64,000 nucleotides of DNA from Variovorax sp. J2L1-78. Its GTDB lineage: Bacteria; Pseudomonadota; Gammaproteobacteria; Burkholderiales; Burkholderiaceae_C. Each line of letters begins with the position of its first letter. Position 1 is the stretch's first letter. Of this stretch, positions 1 through 12,292 are shown piece after piece. Position numbers and translations under genes: made by a program. Where the stretch lies: positions 310,001 through 374,000 of the forward strand of contig NZ_JASZYB010000003.1 of assembly GCF_030317205.1 (NCBI RefSeq), given 5' to 3'. The notes under the pieces are model-generated. The model had not been told where the DNA came from and ran no database searches. It saw only the letters and a program-made list of their open reading frames with translations.

Positions 1-199
1 GCTCGAGGCCTACGGCGCCGCCTACGTCCTGCAGGAAATGCTGACGGTGAAGTCCGACGACGTGCAAGGCCGTACCAAGGTGTACGAGAGCATCGTCAAG
101 GGCGAACACTCCATCGAAGCCGGCATGCCGGAATCGTTCAATGTGCTGGTCAAGGAAATCCGTTCCCTGGGCCTGGACATCGAACTCGAACGTTCATAA
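1..199 (+). CDS. rpoB: RNA polymerase beta subunit, C-terminal end (partial)
   Basis: Only the last 65 codons are present; the frame begins at base 2 and ends with TAA at 197-199. The visible C-terminus (LEAYGAAYVLQEMLTVKSDD, followed by VKGEH and PESFNVLVKEIRSLGLDIEL) is the conserved end of the beta subunit, which contacts beta-prime. rpoC follows after 21 bases in the usual rpoBC arrangement. A purine-rich AAGGAAAG lies in the gap and serves rpoC. The gene is cut by the window edge, so nothing can be said of its start. Confidence 0.97.
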   Translation, partial: LEAYGAAYVLQEMLTVKSDDVQGRTKVYESIVKGEHSIEAGMPESFNVLVKEIRSLGLDIELERS

Positions 200-220
200 G
201 CAAGACAAGGAAAGAGTCCC

Positions 221-4450
<4,230 letters not shown>

Positions 4451-4487
4451 CCGGTCGCTGATCCACAGGCCATGACCGGCCCCCAGA

Positions 4488-4522
4488 CGCCCCCTGTCCG
4501 TTCGCGGACCGGGGGCGTTTTT
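4488..4522 (+). terminator. Rho-independent terminator of rpoBC
   Basis: A near-perfect stem (CGCCCCC-T-GTCCG pairing with CGGAC-C-GGGGGCG) closes a TTCG tetraloop at 4501-4504. A run of five T follows at 4518-4522. It lies 38 bases after the rpoC stop and points in the rpoC direction. Confidence 0.93.
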
Positions 4523-4584
4523 ATGGTTCTGTTCCCCGTGGCGCGCATGCGGCGCCCCGGGGTGTGGCAGGTGGACGCGCCGTG

Positions 4585-5181
4585 ATGGACCGTCTGCCGC
4601 CGGAGCTGCCGTGGTGGATCGCCGCGGCCGTGCTTCTTTTTTGGTTTGTGGGTGCTTACAACCGGCTAGTGCGCCTGCGCTCGGCCGCCCTGCAGGCCTA
4701 CGTCACGCTCGACGCCGCCCTGGCGCGCCAGCTGGAATTCGTCCAGGCGCGCGCGCTGGCCGCCGACGACGCCGTCTTCGGTCGCGGCCCGATCGTGCAA
4801 CTGCACGCCACCGCCCTCCAGCTGACCACGCTGCTGGGCGCGACACGGCAGCGCCCGCTCGACCCCGAGCGCATGGCCGCGCTGGCCACGGCGCTGCACG
4901 TCATGCTGGCCGCCTGGCAGCGGCTCTTTCCCGACGAGGTCGTCAGCTTCGACGCCGACGGCATGCTGTCCAGGCCGGTCCCGCTGGGCGGTGTCGTGAC
5001 CGACGCCTCGCCCGCGCCCAGCCCCGGCGCGATCGCCTGGCCGGAGCCTTCGGCGGCCGCTGAGATCGCACGCGGCCAGTTCAACCAGGCGGTCCGCCAG
5101 TACAACGCGGCGGTCGGCCAGATTCCGGCCGTGCTGGTGGCATGGGTGATGCAACTGAGACGGGCGGCCGAACTGATCTGA
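4585..5181 (+). CDS. LemA-like membrane-anchored protein
   Basis: A 198-aa protein counted from the ATG at 4585, which has AGGTGGA about ten bases upstream; a GTG at 4564 would add seven residues. It has one N-terminal membrane segment (WWIAAAVLLFWFVGAYNRL). It then shows the LemA-family pattern: YNRLVRLRSAALQAYVTLDAAL at the start of the helical domain and FNQAVRQYNAAVGQIPAVL near the C-terminus. LemA proteins are membrane-anchored helical-bundle proteins of poorly defined function. The middle (Pro/Ala-rich, about 140-165) is divergent. It overlaps the longest reading of the next gene by 40 bases, so it may be translationally linked to rsmB. Confidence 0.7.
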   Translation: MDRLPPELPWWIAAAVLLFWFVGAYNRLVRLRSAALQAYVTLDAALARQLEFVQARALAADDAVFGRGPIVQLHATALQLTTLLGATRQRPLDPERMAALATALHVMLAAWQRLFPDEVVSFDADGMLSRPVPLGGVVTDASPAPSPGAIAWPEPSAAAEIARGQFNQAVRQYNAAVGQIPAVLVAWVMQLRRAAELI

Positions 5182-6602
5182 CGCACCGGCCAATCCTCGG
5201 CTTCTTTCACCCCGCGGCGTCCACGGACGCCGTTGTTACCATCCATCGCTTGTCAGACCTCTCCGAATCCTCCCTCTCGCCGCCGCTCTGGCGCCAGTTG
5301 CAGCTCACCGCCCAGGCGCTGGCTGCGATCCGTTCCGGCACCTCCGGCAGCGTCGCCTTCGAGGCCATCGAGCCGGCGATGCGGCCGGGCGTGCAATCGC
5401 TCGGCTTCCAGGTGCTGCGCCGCCTCGGCCGGGCGGAAGCGCTGCGCCGTCATCTGGCCAAGCGCACGCCGCCGCCGCCGGCCGACGCGCTGCTGTGCAC
5501 GGCCCTGGCGCTCGCCTGGGAGGCCGAGTCCTCACCCTACGAGCCCTTCACGCTGGTCGACCAGGCCGTGGAAGCCGCCAAGCGCAACCCGGTCACGCGG
5601 GCGCAGGCCAGCTTTATCAACGCCTGCCTGCGCCGCTTCCTGCGCGAGCGGGATGCGCTGGTCACGGCCACCGAAAAGGAGCCGGTTGCGCAGTGGAACC
5701 ATCCCCGCTGGTGGATCGAGCGCCTGCGGCGCGACCACCCGCGCGAATGGCAGCGCGTGCTGGCCGCCGACAACCAGCAGGCGCCCATGACGCTGCGGGT
5801 CAACCGCCGCAAGGGCTCCGTCGCGTCGTACCTGCTTGCGCTCAAGCACGTCGGGCTGGACGGCCATGCGGTGGGCGCCGACGGCGTGCAGTTGCATCAG
5901 GCGCGGCCGGTGCAGCAGCTCCCGGGCTTCGCGGACGGCGAGGTGTCGGTGCAGGACGCGGCGGCCCAGCTCGCGGCGCCCCTGCTGCTCGACGGCCTCG
6001 CCGCGCCGGCTGCCGGTGCGCCGCTGCGGGTGCTCGACGCCTGCGCCGCCCCCGGCGGCAAGACGGCGCATCTGCTCGAACACGCCGGCGACATGCCGAT
6101 CGAGGTGACCGCCCTGGAGGTCGACGCCCAGCGCAGTCGCCGCATCGGCGAGACCCTGGCCCGGCTCGGCCTCGAGGCGCGGGTGGTCGTGGCCGACGCC
6201 GGCCGTCCGGCCGAGTGGTGGGACGGCCAACTCTTCGATGCCATCCTGCTCGACGCGCCGTGCACCGCCTCCGGCATCGTCCGCCGCCATCCCGACGTGC
6301 GCTGGCTGCGCCGCGAAAGCGATACCGCGCAGCTGGCGCTCCAGCAGGCGATGCTGCTCGCGGCGCTGTGGCCGCTGCTGAAGCCGGGCGGTCGACTGCT
6401 CTATTGCACATGCTCGGTGTTCCGGGAAGAAGGTGCGCACCAGATCGATGCGTTCCTTGCGCACAACACCGACGCCCGATTCAAGCCGTCGCCCGGCCAT
6501 TTGCTCCCCCAAAACGGCGGGAATGCCCGTGGCGTCCCAGACAATGACCTGGGTGATCACGACGGTTTCTTCTACGCCTTGCTTGAAAAGCACGCACGCT
6601 GA
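5142..6602 (+). CDS. rsmB: 16S rRNA cytosine-967 C5-methyltransferase RsmB
   Basis: Methylates C967 of 16S rRNA using S-adenosylmethionine. An N-terminal NusB-like RNA-binding domain (about 45-180 of the 486-aa reading) precedes the Rossmann methyltransferase domain. The SAM motif is DACAAPGGKT. The two catalytic cysteines lie in LLDAPCTASGIVRRHPD (motif IV) and YCTCSVFREEG (motif VI). The start is uncertain: ATG 5142 overlaps the preceding gene by 40 bases and gives an atypical leader, while an in-frame TTG at 5250 would give a 450-aa protein closer to the usual length. It belongs to the syntenic rsmB-DUF4390-ntrY-type group. Confidence 0.92.
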   Translation: MGDATETGGRTDLTHRPILGFFHPAASTDAVVTIHRLSDLSESSLSPPLWRQLQLTAQALAAIRSGTSGSVAFEAIEPAMRPGVQSLGFQVLRRLGRAEALRRHLAKRTPPPPADALLCTALALAWEAESSPYEPFTLVDQAVEAAKRNPVTRAQASFINACLRRFLRERDALVTATEKEPVAQWNHPRWWIERLRRDHPREWQRVLAADNQQAPMTLRVNRRKGSVASYLLALKHVGLDGHAVGADGVQLHQARPVQQLPGFADGEVSVQDAAAQLAAPLLLDGLAAPAAGAPLRVLDACAAPGGKTAHLLEHAGDMPIEVTALEVDAQRSRRIGETLARLGLEARVVVADAGRPAEWWDGQLFDAILLDAPCTASGIVRRHPDVRWLRRESDTAQLALQQAMLLAALWPLLKPGGRLLYCTCSVFREEGAHQIDAFLAHNTDARFKPSPGHLLPQNGGNARGVPDNDLGDHDGFFYALLEKHAR

Positions 6603-6645
6603 CCCGCGTCGCGGGGGGGAGCGTGGCGGTGCGGCGTCGCCCTGG

Positions 6646-7239
6646 ATGGCGCTGCTGCTCCTGGGCCTCGTGCTTTGGTTGGGCGTGGTGTGGCCCGTGG
6701 CGGCGCAGTCGCGTGGCGCCTCCGTCACCCAGATGCGCCTGGAAAACGGCGATGACGGCGTCTATCTCAGCGCCACCGTCCAGTTCGAGCTGCCAACCCT
6801 GGTCGAGGACGTGCTCGACAAGGGCATCGCCCTGCATTTCGTCGCCGAGGCCGAGCTCTACCGCGAGCGCTGGTACTGGACCGACCGCAAGGTGGCGCAG
6901 GTCAGCCGCTACATGCGCCTGGCCTACCAGCCCTTGACCCGCCGCTGGCGGCTCAACGTGGCGCCGGTGCCCATCACCGGCAACGCCGGCTTCGGCGTGT
7001 CGCTCAACCAGAACTTCGACAGCCTCGACGAGGCGCTGGACGCCGTCAAGCGCATCGGGCGCCTGCGCCTGGGCGATGTGGCCGAGATCGGCGAAGACGG
7101 CCAGCACCCGGTCGTCTTCCGCTTCCGGCTCGACACCACGCAGTTGCCGCGCCCGTTCCAGATCGGCATGGTCGGCCAGTCCGAGTGGGACATCGCCACC
7201 GAGCGCAGCGTGCGCCTGGCCGTGGAGAAGCCGCGGTGA
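6646..7239 (+). CDS. DUF4390 family secreted or envelope protein
   Basis: A 197-aa protein of the DUF4390 family, commonly found between rsmB and an NtrY-type kinase in Burkholderiales. From the ATG at 6646 it begins with a signal peptide (MALLLLGLVLWLGVVWPVAAQS). A beta-rich domain follows, with Trp/Tyr-rich LYRERWYWTDRKVAQ and the conserved tail PFQIGMVGQSEWDIATE. An in-frame TTG at 6583 could extend it by 21 residues. It ends in a GTGA overlap with the kinase gene, so the two are translationally coupled. The function of the family is unknown; an envelope role for the kinase's signalling is only an inference. Confidence 0.8.
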   Translation: MALLLLGLVLWLGVVWPVAAQSRGASVTQMRLENGDDGVYLSATVQFELPTLVEDVLDKGIALHFVAEAELYRERWYWTDRKVAQVSRYMRLAYQPLTRRWRLNVAPVPITGNAGFGVSLNQNFDSLDEALDAVKRIGRLRLGDVAEIGEDGQHPVVFRFRLDTTQLPRPFQIGMVGQSEWDIATERSVRLAVEKPR

Positions 7240-9554
7240 GCACCCAGCCGCGCGACACCCCGGCTTCCCAGGCTGCGCGCCGCGCCAAGGCGGTTCGCTG
7301 GGCGGTCGGCGTGATCGCCGCGCTGGTCACCGCCGTCGGCCTGGTGCTGATGTTCCTGCTGGCGCTGTCGACCAACAACCGCACGCTGTACGAGGAGAAC
7401 TACGCGCGGCTCTTCGGCATCAACGTCGTCGTGGCCGTGCTGCTGTCGCTGGTGCTCGCCTGGGTGATCTTCCGGCTGCTGCGGCGGCTGCGGCAGGGCA
7501 AATTCGGCAGCCGGCTGCTGATCAAGCTCGCGGCCATCTTCGCGCTGGTTGGCGTGGTGCCGGGCGTGCTGGTGTACTTCGTGTCGTACCAGTTCGTGTC
7601 CCGCTCGATCGAGAGCTGGTTCGACGTCAAGGTCGAAGGCGCGCTCGACGCCGGCCTCAACCTGGGCCGCGCGACGCTCGACTCGCTTTCCGCCGACCTG
7701 ATGAACAAGACCCGGGGGGCCAGCAACCAGCTGGCCGATGTGCCGGACACCAGCGCCGGCTTGGTGTTGGAGCGCATCCGCGACCAGCTGGGCGCCACCG
7801 ACGTGGTGCTCTGGACTGGCGCCGGCCAGTTGATCGCCGGCGCCGGTGCCTCGCGCTTCCAGCTCAACCCCGAGCGGCCCACGCCCCAGCAGTTCCGGCA
7901 GGCGCGGGCCGACCGGGCGGTGGCGCACATCGAGGGCCTCGACGAGACGCCGGCCGCGCAGGGCGCGCAGCCGCCCGCGTCGGTGCGGGCCCTGGCGCTG
8001 GTGCAGCGCCCCGGTTTCGAATTCAACACCGAGCCGCGCTTCCTCCAGGTGGTGCAGCCGTTGCCGCCCGCGGTCGTGGCCAACGCCCTGGCGGTGCAGG
8101 AGGCCAACCGCGAGTACCAGGAGCGCTCGCTCGCGCGCGACGGGCTGCGCCGCATGTACATCGGCACGCTCACGCTGTGCCTGTTCCTTGCGGTGTTCGG
8201 TGCCGTGCTGCTCGCCGTGCTCTTCGGCAACGGGTTGGCCCGCCCGCTGCTGGTGCTGGCCGACGGCGTGCGCCAGGTGGCCGCCGGCGACCTGCGCCCG
8301 ACCGCCGTGCTGCAGGGCAAGGACGAACTGGGGGGGCTGACGCGTTCGTTCGCGGTCATGACGCAGCAGCTGGCCGATGCGCGCGCCGCGGTCGAGAAGA
8401 CCGTGGGCGAGCTCGACGCCGCGCGTGGCAACCTGCAGACCATCCTCGACAACCTGACTTCGGGGGTGATCGTGCTCGACGACACCGGTCGCGTGCTCTC
8501 GACCAATCCGGGCGCCACACGCGTGCTGCGCGCGCCCCTGGCGGCCTACGAAGGACAGCCCTTCGCCGACGTGCCTGGTCTGGCCACCTTCGCGCAGAGT
8601 GTGCAGCAGCAGTTCGACGACTTCGAGGTCGAGCGCGCCCAGCACGGCCTCGACCACTGGCAGCACGCCTTCGAACTGAACGCCGGCAATTCAGGCATGT
8701 CGCAGGATGCGATCAGCATCGTCGCGCGTGGCGCCGAACTGCCGGGCGCCGCGCGGCTGCTGGTGTTCGACGACATCTCCGAGATCGTCTCGGCGCAGCG
8801 CGCGCAGGCCTGGGGCGAGGTCGCGCGCCGGCTGGCCCACGAGATCAAGAACCCCCTCACCCCGATCCAGCTGTCGGCCGAGCGCCTCGAGATGAAGTTG
8901 TCCGGCAAGGTGCCGGCGCCCGAGCAGGCCATCCTCACCAAGTCGGTCAAGACCATCGTCGACCAGGTCGACGCGATGAAGCGGCTGGTCAACGAATTCC
9001 GCGACTATGCCCGGCTGCCGGCGGCCGACCTCAAGCCGGTCGACCTCAATGGGCTGGTGACCGACGTGCTCCAGCTCTACGGCCACGAGAACGCTCCGAA
9101 CGCGCTGCACTGCGAACTCGACCCGCGCTGCCCGCCGATCCGTGGCGATGCCCAGCAGATCCGCCAGGTGATCCACAACCTGCTGCAGAACGCGCAAGAC
9201 GCCGCGGAGGCCACCGCCGCCCAGGGGCGCCACGGCGAGGTCGTGGTACGTACACGCCTGGGTGATTCGGGTCGGCGCGTGCGCCTGACCGTGCAGGACA
9301 GCGGACCCGGCTTCGCCGAGAACATCCTCAAGCGCGCCTTCGAGCCTTACGTCACCACCAAGAGCAAGGGCACCGGCCTGGGCCTTGCGGTGGTCAAGAA
9401 GATCGCCGACGAGCACGGGGCGCGCATCGAGCTTTCGAACCGCATCGTGGATGGGGCTGTGGCAGGCGCGCAAGTCTCGTTATCATTCGCGCTGGCCGGC
9501 GAACCGCAGGTAGCGCTCGCTCACACCGACGATTCGAAGCCATCCACCGCCTGA
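7236..9554 (+). CDS. NtrY-type membrane sensor histidine kinase
   Basis: A 772-aa sensor kinase. The GTG start at 7236 overlaps the upstream stop. It has N-terminal membrane segments (about 25-50, 65-85 and 95-120), a periplasmic sensor region, another membrane segment near 310-330 and a HAMP linker (ARPLLVLADGVRQVAAGDL). A PAS domain follows (LDNLTSGVIVLDDTGRVLSTN). The HisKA H-box is LAHEIKNPLTP with phospho-acceptor His535. The HATPase has N, G1 and G2 boxes (VQDSGPGF and SKGTGLGLAV). The order matches NtrY, sensors of nitrogen or redox state. It is followed after 75 bases by its presumed regulator. Confidence 0.9.
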   Translation: MSTQPRDTPASQAARRAKAVRWAVGVIAALVTAVGLVLMFLLALSTNNRTLYEENYARLFGINVVVAVLLSLVLAWVIFRLLRRLRQGKFGSRLLIKLAAIFALVGVVPGVLVYFVSYQFVSRSIESWFDVKVEGALDAGLNLGRATLDSLSADLMNKTRGASNQLADVPDTSAGLVLERIRDQLGATDVVLWTGAGQLIAGAGASRFQLNPERPTPQQFRQARADRAVAHIEGLDETPAAQGAQPPASVRALALVQRPGFEFNTEPRFLQVVQPLPPAVVANALAVQEANREYQERSLARDGLRRMYIGTLTLCLFLAVFGAVLLAVLFGNGLARPLLVLADGVRQVAAGDLRPTAVLQGKDELGGLTRSFAVMTQQLADARAAVEKTVGELDAARGNLQTILDNLTSGVIVLDDTGRVLSTNPGATRVLRAPLAAYEGQPFADVPGLATFAQSVQQQFDDFEVERAQHGLDHWQHAFELNAGNSGMSQDAISIVARGAELPGAARLLVFDDISEIVSAQRAQAWGEVARRLAHEIKNPLTPIQLSAERLEMKLSGKVPAPEQAILTKSVKTIVDQVDAMKRLVNEFRDYARLPAADLKPVDLNGLVTDVLQLYGHENAPNALHCELDPRCPPIRGDAQQIRQVIHNLLQNAQDAAEATAAQGRHGEVVVRTRLGDSGRRVRLTVQDSGPGFAENILKRAFEPYVTTKSKGTGLGLAVVKKIADEHGARIELSNRIVDGAVAGAQVSLSFALAGEPQVALAHTDDSKPSTA

Positions 9555-9629
9555 GCCCTGCGCCGCGCGAGGATGGTCCGTCCGACGGACACGTCTCACC
9601 CCGCACAACGCAGCAGCAAAAAAAGACTC

Positions 9630-10328
9630 ATGGCAAATATCCTCGTGGTCGACGACGAGCTGGGCATCCGGGACCTGCTCTTCGAAATTCTCAATGACGA
9701 AGGCCACCACGTGGAACTCGCCGAGAACGCCGCCGAAGCGCGGGCCGCCCGGCAGCGCGCGCGGCCCGACCTCGTGCTGCTCGACATCTGGATGCCCGAC
9801 ACCGACGGCGTGACGTTGTTGAAGGAATGGTCCACCGCCGGCCTGCTGAGCATGCCTGTCGTCATGATGAGCGGTCACGCCACCATCGACACGGCCGTCG
9901 ACGCCACCCGCATCGGTGCCTTCGCCTTTCTCGAGAAACCCATCACCATGCAGAAGCTGCTCAAGGCGGTGGAGCAGGGTCTGGCGCGCGAGACCGCACG
10001 CCGCGCGGCGGCCAGTGTCGTGCCCGCCACGAGCGGCATGTCGGCGGTCGTCACCACCATCGGCGACGCATCGCTGGTGCAACCGATGGCGGCAGTGGCG
10101 GCCGTGGTCGACAGCGGCCCGCAGTCGCGCCAGAGCTTTGACCTCGACCGTCCGCTGCGCGATGCGCGCGACGGCTTCGAGAAGGCGTACTTCGAATTCC
10201 ATCTCGCGATGGAGAACGGGTCCATGACCCGCGTGGCGGAGAAGACCGGCCTCGAGCGAACCCATCTCTACAGAAAACTCAAGCAGTTGGGCGTGGACCT
10301 TTCCAGAGGCCGCCGAAGCGCTGTATAA
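9630..10328 (+). CDS. Receiver-Fis response regulator (NtrX-like, no AAA+ domain)
   Basis: A 232-aa response regulator from the ATG at 9630. The receiver has acidic pair D8/D9, phospho-acceptor D52 (LLDIWMPD) and K103 (LEKPI). After a low-complexity linker rich in Ala/Val, a Fis-type helix-turn-helix occupies about 196-224 (MTRVAEKTGLERTHLYRKLKQLG). Classical NtrX carries a sigma-54 AAA+ ATPase between these domains; here it is absent. The protein should therefore act as a simple DNA binder, as ActR/RegA-type regulators do. It is the partner of the NtrY-type kinase just upstream. The last codons overlap the tRNA-Phe promoter. Confidence 0.88.
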   Translation: MANILVVDDELGIRDLLFEILNDEGHHVELAENAAEARAARQRARPDLVLLDIWMPDTDGVTLLKEWSTAGLLSMPVVMMSGHATIDTAVDATRIGAFAFLEKPITMQKLLKAVEQGLARETARRAAASVVPATSGMSAVVTTIGDASLVQPMAAVAAVVDSGPQSRQSFDLDRPLRDARDGFEKAYFEFHLAMENGSMTRVAEKTGLERTHLYRKLKQLGVDLSRGRRSAV

Positions 10329-10329
10329 T
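10301..10329 (+). promoter_or_regulatory. Probable promoter of tRNA-Phe
   Basis: A perfect TATAAT (10324-10329) lies 17 bases after a weak -35 (TTCCAG, 10301-10306) and 17 bases before the mature tRNA 5' end. It sits across the stop codon of the response regulator gene. Confidence 0.6.
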
Positions 10330-10346
10330 CGCAGGCTGCACACCAT

Positions 10347-10422
10347 GGCCCGGTAGCTCAGTTGGTAGAGCAGCGGATTGAAAATCCGCGTGTCGGTGGT
10401 TCGATTCCGCCCCAGGCCACCA
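10347..10422 (+). tRNA. tRNA-Phe (GAA)
   Basis: A 76-nt cloverleaf. The D arm begins at TAGCTCAGTTGGTAGAGC. The anticodon stem GCGGA/TCCGC encloses TTGAAAA with GAA at 10380-10382. The T stem is GGTGG/CCGCC around TTCGATT, and CCA is encoded (10420-10422). The acceptor strands GGCCCGG and CCAGGCC pair except for a C-A mismatch at the fifth pair, where CCGGGCC would be expected. The integrase starts 172 bases downstream, so the 3' part of the tRNA is probably the attachment site and may derive from the element. Confidence 0.96.
10400..10422 (+). repeat. Probable attL core at the 3' end of tRNA-Phe
   Basis: P4-type integrases usually recombine within the T-loop to 3'-end of a tRNA gene, leaving a functional tRNA on the integrase side. 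The integrase here faces away from the tRNA at the expected distance. I noticed no second copy of the T-loop to CCA segment in this window, so attR is presumed to lie beyond 64000. Confidence 0.5.
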
Positions 10423-10547
10423 TCTTTCTTTCTCAAGCGGTTCCGCTGAAGCTCAAGGTCCTTGCAAATCAAGGACTTAGCCTGAAAAGGCGGCTCAGAC
10501 GGTGTCGCCAAATCCCACCAAGTCCCGCATTTGCGTGTACCCACGCC

Positions 10548-10591
10548 GGTACCCCAGACTGTGTTTCATCAACAGTCTTTTTCTGGGTACC
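10548..10591 (+). promoter_or_regulatory. Long hairpin over the integrase start region
   Basis: GGTACCC (10548-10554) pairs with GGGTACC (10585-10591), and AGACTGT (10556-10562) pairs with ACAGTCT (10572-10578). The loop is nine bases, with an asymmetric bulge. The right arm ends three bases before the integrase ATG and contains the only G-rich candidate ribosome site (TGGG). In mRNA it would hide that site; as DNA it could be a dyad operator or an integrase/excisionase arm site. Confidence 0.55.
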
Positions 10592-10594
10592 AAA

Positions 10595-11929
10595 ATGGGA
10601 CGTCTCAACGACCTGAAGATCAAGTCCGCGAAGCCGCGCGACAAGGAATACTTGCTGGCTGACGGGGAGGGCCTCTACCTTCGCGTGCGGCCCACCGGCA
10701 AGGCATGGGCCTTTCGATATCGGAGCGGTACAGAGGAGGTGAAGCTCAGCCTCGGCGCCTACCCCGCGGTGCCGCTGGCCGAAGCACGTACCAAGGCGCG
10801 GATTGAAGCCGGCAAGCTTGCCGCCGGGATCGACGTGCGCCTGGCCCGGCGTGAGCAGGACGAGAAGCGCCGCGTCCAGCGCCTCAACACTTTCGAGCTG
10901 CTGGCGCGAGCCTGGCATGCACAGGCGCAAAAGGACCGTCAGTGGTCGTCCGGCTACGCGCAAAAGGTTCTGCGCCACCTCGAAGTCCACGTCTTCCCCT
11001 GGCTGGGGGGCTTGCCCATGCCCTCCATCCTTCCGACGGAGGCGGTTCGCTGCCTGCACCGGATCAAGGACCGCGGGACGCTCGAAACGGCACTGCGGGT
11101 GCGCGAAGCCATGATCCATGTGTTTCAGTACGCGGTGGACGTTGGCGCGCTTGAGCCGGCGGCGAACTTCATGAACAGCCGCACAGGGGGCCTGCCGCCG
11201 CCGCGCTCTCGGCACTATGCGGCCATCACGGATGCCGGCCAACTCGCGCAGCTTCTGCGTGACATCCAAGCCTACAACGGCAATATTCTCACGCGCATGG
11301 CGCTGCGGCTGATGCCCATGCTGTTCCAACGCCCTGGCCAGTTGCGCCTGTCGCACTGGGAGGACTTCGACCTGGATGCGGCCATGTGGCGTTGCCCGCC
11401 CGAGAAGATGAAGCTGCGAGAGTGGCAAAAGCGTGACGCGCGCACGCCGGCGCACCTGGTGCCGTTGCCGAAGCAAGCCGTGGCCATCCTTCGCGACATC
11501 CTGCCGCTGACGGGTCCAGAGGGGCCTGTGTTCCGCAGCATCTCGCGCCGTTCCGAAGCGAGCCGCTACATGAGCGACAACACCGTCAACGCGGCGCTGC
11601 GCACCATGGGCTACGACACCAAGGAGGACATCACGGGGCATGGCTTCCGGGCGACTGCCCGGACACTGATCCGTGAACTGCTCGGCTGGGATCGCGAGGT
11701 CATCGAGCGCCACCTGGCGCATGTGTCCGACGAGGAACTCGGGGGTAGCTATGACCGCGCCGTCTTTCTTGAGCAGCGTCGGGAAATGGCGCAGGCTTGG
11801 GCTGATCTGCTGGACGACCTGGAGGCTGGGCGCGAGGTCATGCCCATGCCGCGAGAAGTCCGCGCTGGTGCTACGGCTGCGCGCCAGCCCTCGGAAGCCC
11901 GTGGTCTGCAGCGGCTTGCGGTGGCGTAG
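10595..11929 (+). CDS. int: P4-type tyrosine site-specific integrase
   Basis: A 444-aa integrase that inserts and, with an excisionase, excises the element at tRNA-Phe. The N-terminal DUF4102 arm-binding domain starts at once (LNDLKIKSAKPRDKEYLLADGEGLYLRVRP). A SAM-like core-binding domain follows (about 100-190). The catalytic domain has the first arginine in FQRPGQLRLSHWEDFD, HGFRATARTLI as the H-x-x-R box, and HLAHVSDEELGGSY with the nucleophilic Tyr ten residues after the His. The reading is open upstream to a GTG at 10502, but ATG 10595 gives the normal family N-terminus. Its 3' end overlaps the convergent alpA-like gene by 59 bases. Confidence 0.95.
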   Translation: MGRLNDLKIKSAKPRDKEYLLADGEGLYLRVRPTGKAWAFRYRSGTEEVKLSLGAYPAVPLAEARTKARIEAGKLAAGIDVRLARREQDEKRRVQRLNTFELLARAWHAQAQKDRQWSSGYAQKVLRHLEVHVFPWLGGLPMPSILPTEAVRCLHRIKDRGTLETALRVREAMIHVFQYAVDVGALEPAANFMNSRTGGLPPPRSRHYAAITDAGQLAQLLRDIQAYNGNILTRMALRLMPMLFQRPGQLRLSHWEDFDLDAAMWRCPPEKMKLREWQKRDARTPAHLVPLPKQAVAILRDILPLTGPEGPVFRSISRRSEASRYMSDNTVNAALRTMGYDTKEDITGHGFRATARTLIRELLGWDREVIERHLAHVSDEELGGSYDRAVFLEQRREMAQAWADLLDDLEAGREVMPMPREVRAGATAARQPSEARGLQRLAVA

Positions 11930-12155
11930 GGGCGGTATAGCAGGCCGGGTCCTCGATCCAGCGTTGCAGCGCCTCTCTGGCCCAGCCAGAGGCCTTGCCA
12001 CCCAAATGGACTGGGGCAGGGAACCGGCCCTCCGCGACGCGCCGGTAGATCGTGGACCGGCTCAGCGCCGTGATTCGCACCACGTCGCGCAGCCGGTAGT
12101 ACGCCGGTTGGGCCTTGCTGGTCACCGGAGGCGGTGGAGGCGGGGGAAAGATCAT
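11871..12155 (-). CDS. AlpA-family MerR-like DNA-binding regulator or excisionase
   Basis: A 94-aa protein. The ATG at 12155 is preceded by GGAG at good spacing. A short polyproline stretch (residues 4-10) is followed by the AlpA winged-helix: YYRLRDVVRITALSRSTIYR, then RVAEGRFPAPVHLGGKASGW and AREALQRWIED. AlpA-type proteins activate integrase expression or act as directionality factors in P4-like elements and ICEs. It lies tail-to-tail with the integrase gene, which supports a role in excision control. Confidence 0.85.
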   Translation of the reverse strand: MIFPPPPPPPVTSKAQPAYYRLRDVVRITALSRSTIYRRVAEGRFPAPVHLGGKASGWAREALQRWIEDPACYTAPTPPQAAADHGLPRAGAQP

Positions 12156-12292
12156 GCAAACTCCATCAGACAAGAATGAGTGCAAGCATGCGTTTAATGG
12201 CGTTCCGTGTGAACCCAGCGCGTCGCAAGCCATCGCAGACAGGCGCAGGTCCCGTATTCAGTCGCGGATGGCGCCGAGCATTAGGAACATTT

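Noticed and set aside
5532..6728. Long minus-strand readings opposite rsmB
   Set aside because: Shadow frames of the well-supported methyltransferase; there is no ribosome site or domain.
6924..8666. 580-codon antisense frame across the kinase gene
   Set aside because: Low-complexity His/Arg/Gln-rich product, mirrored from the sensor kinase coding strand.
10423..10594. CRISPR or tandem array behind the tRNA
   Set aside because: Only an inverted repeat is present; there are no regularly spaced direct repeats here or elsewhere in the window.
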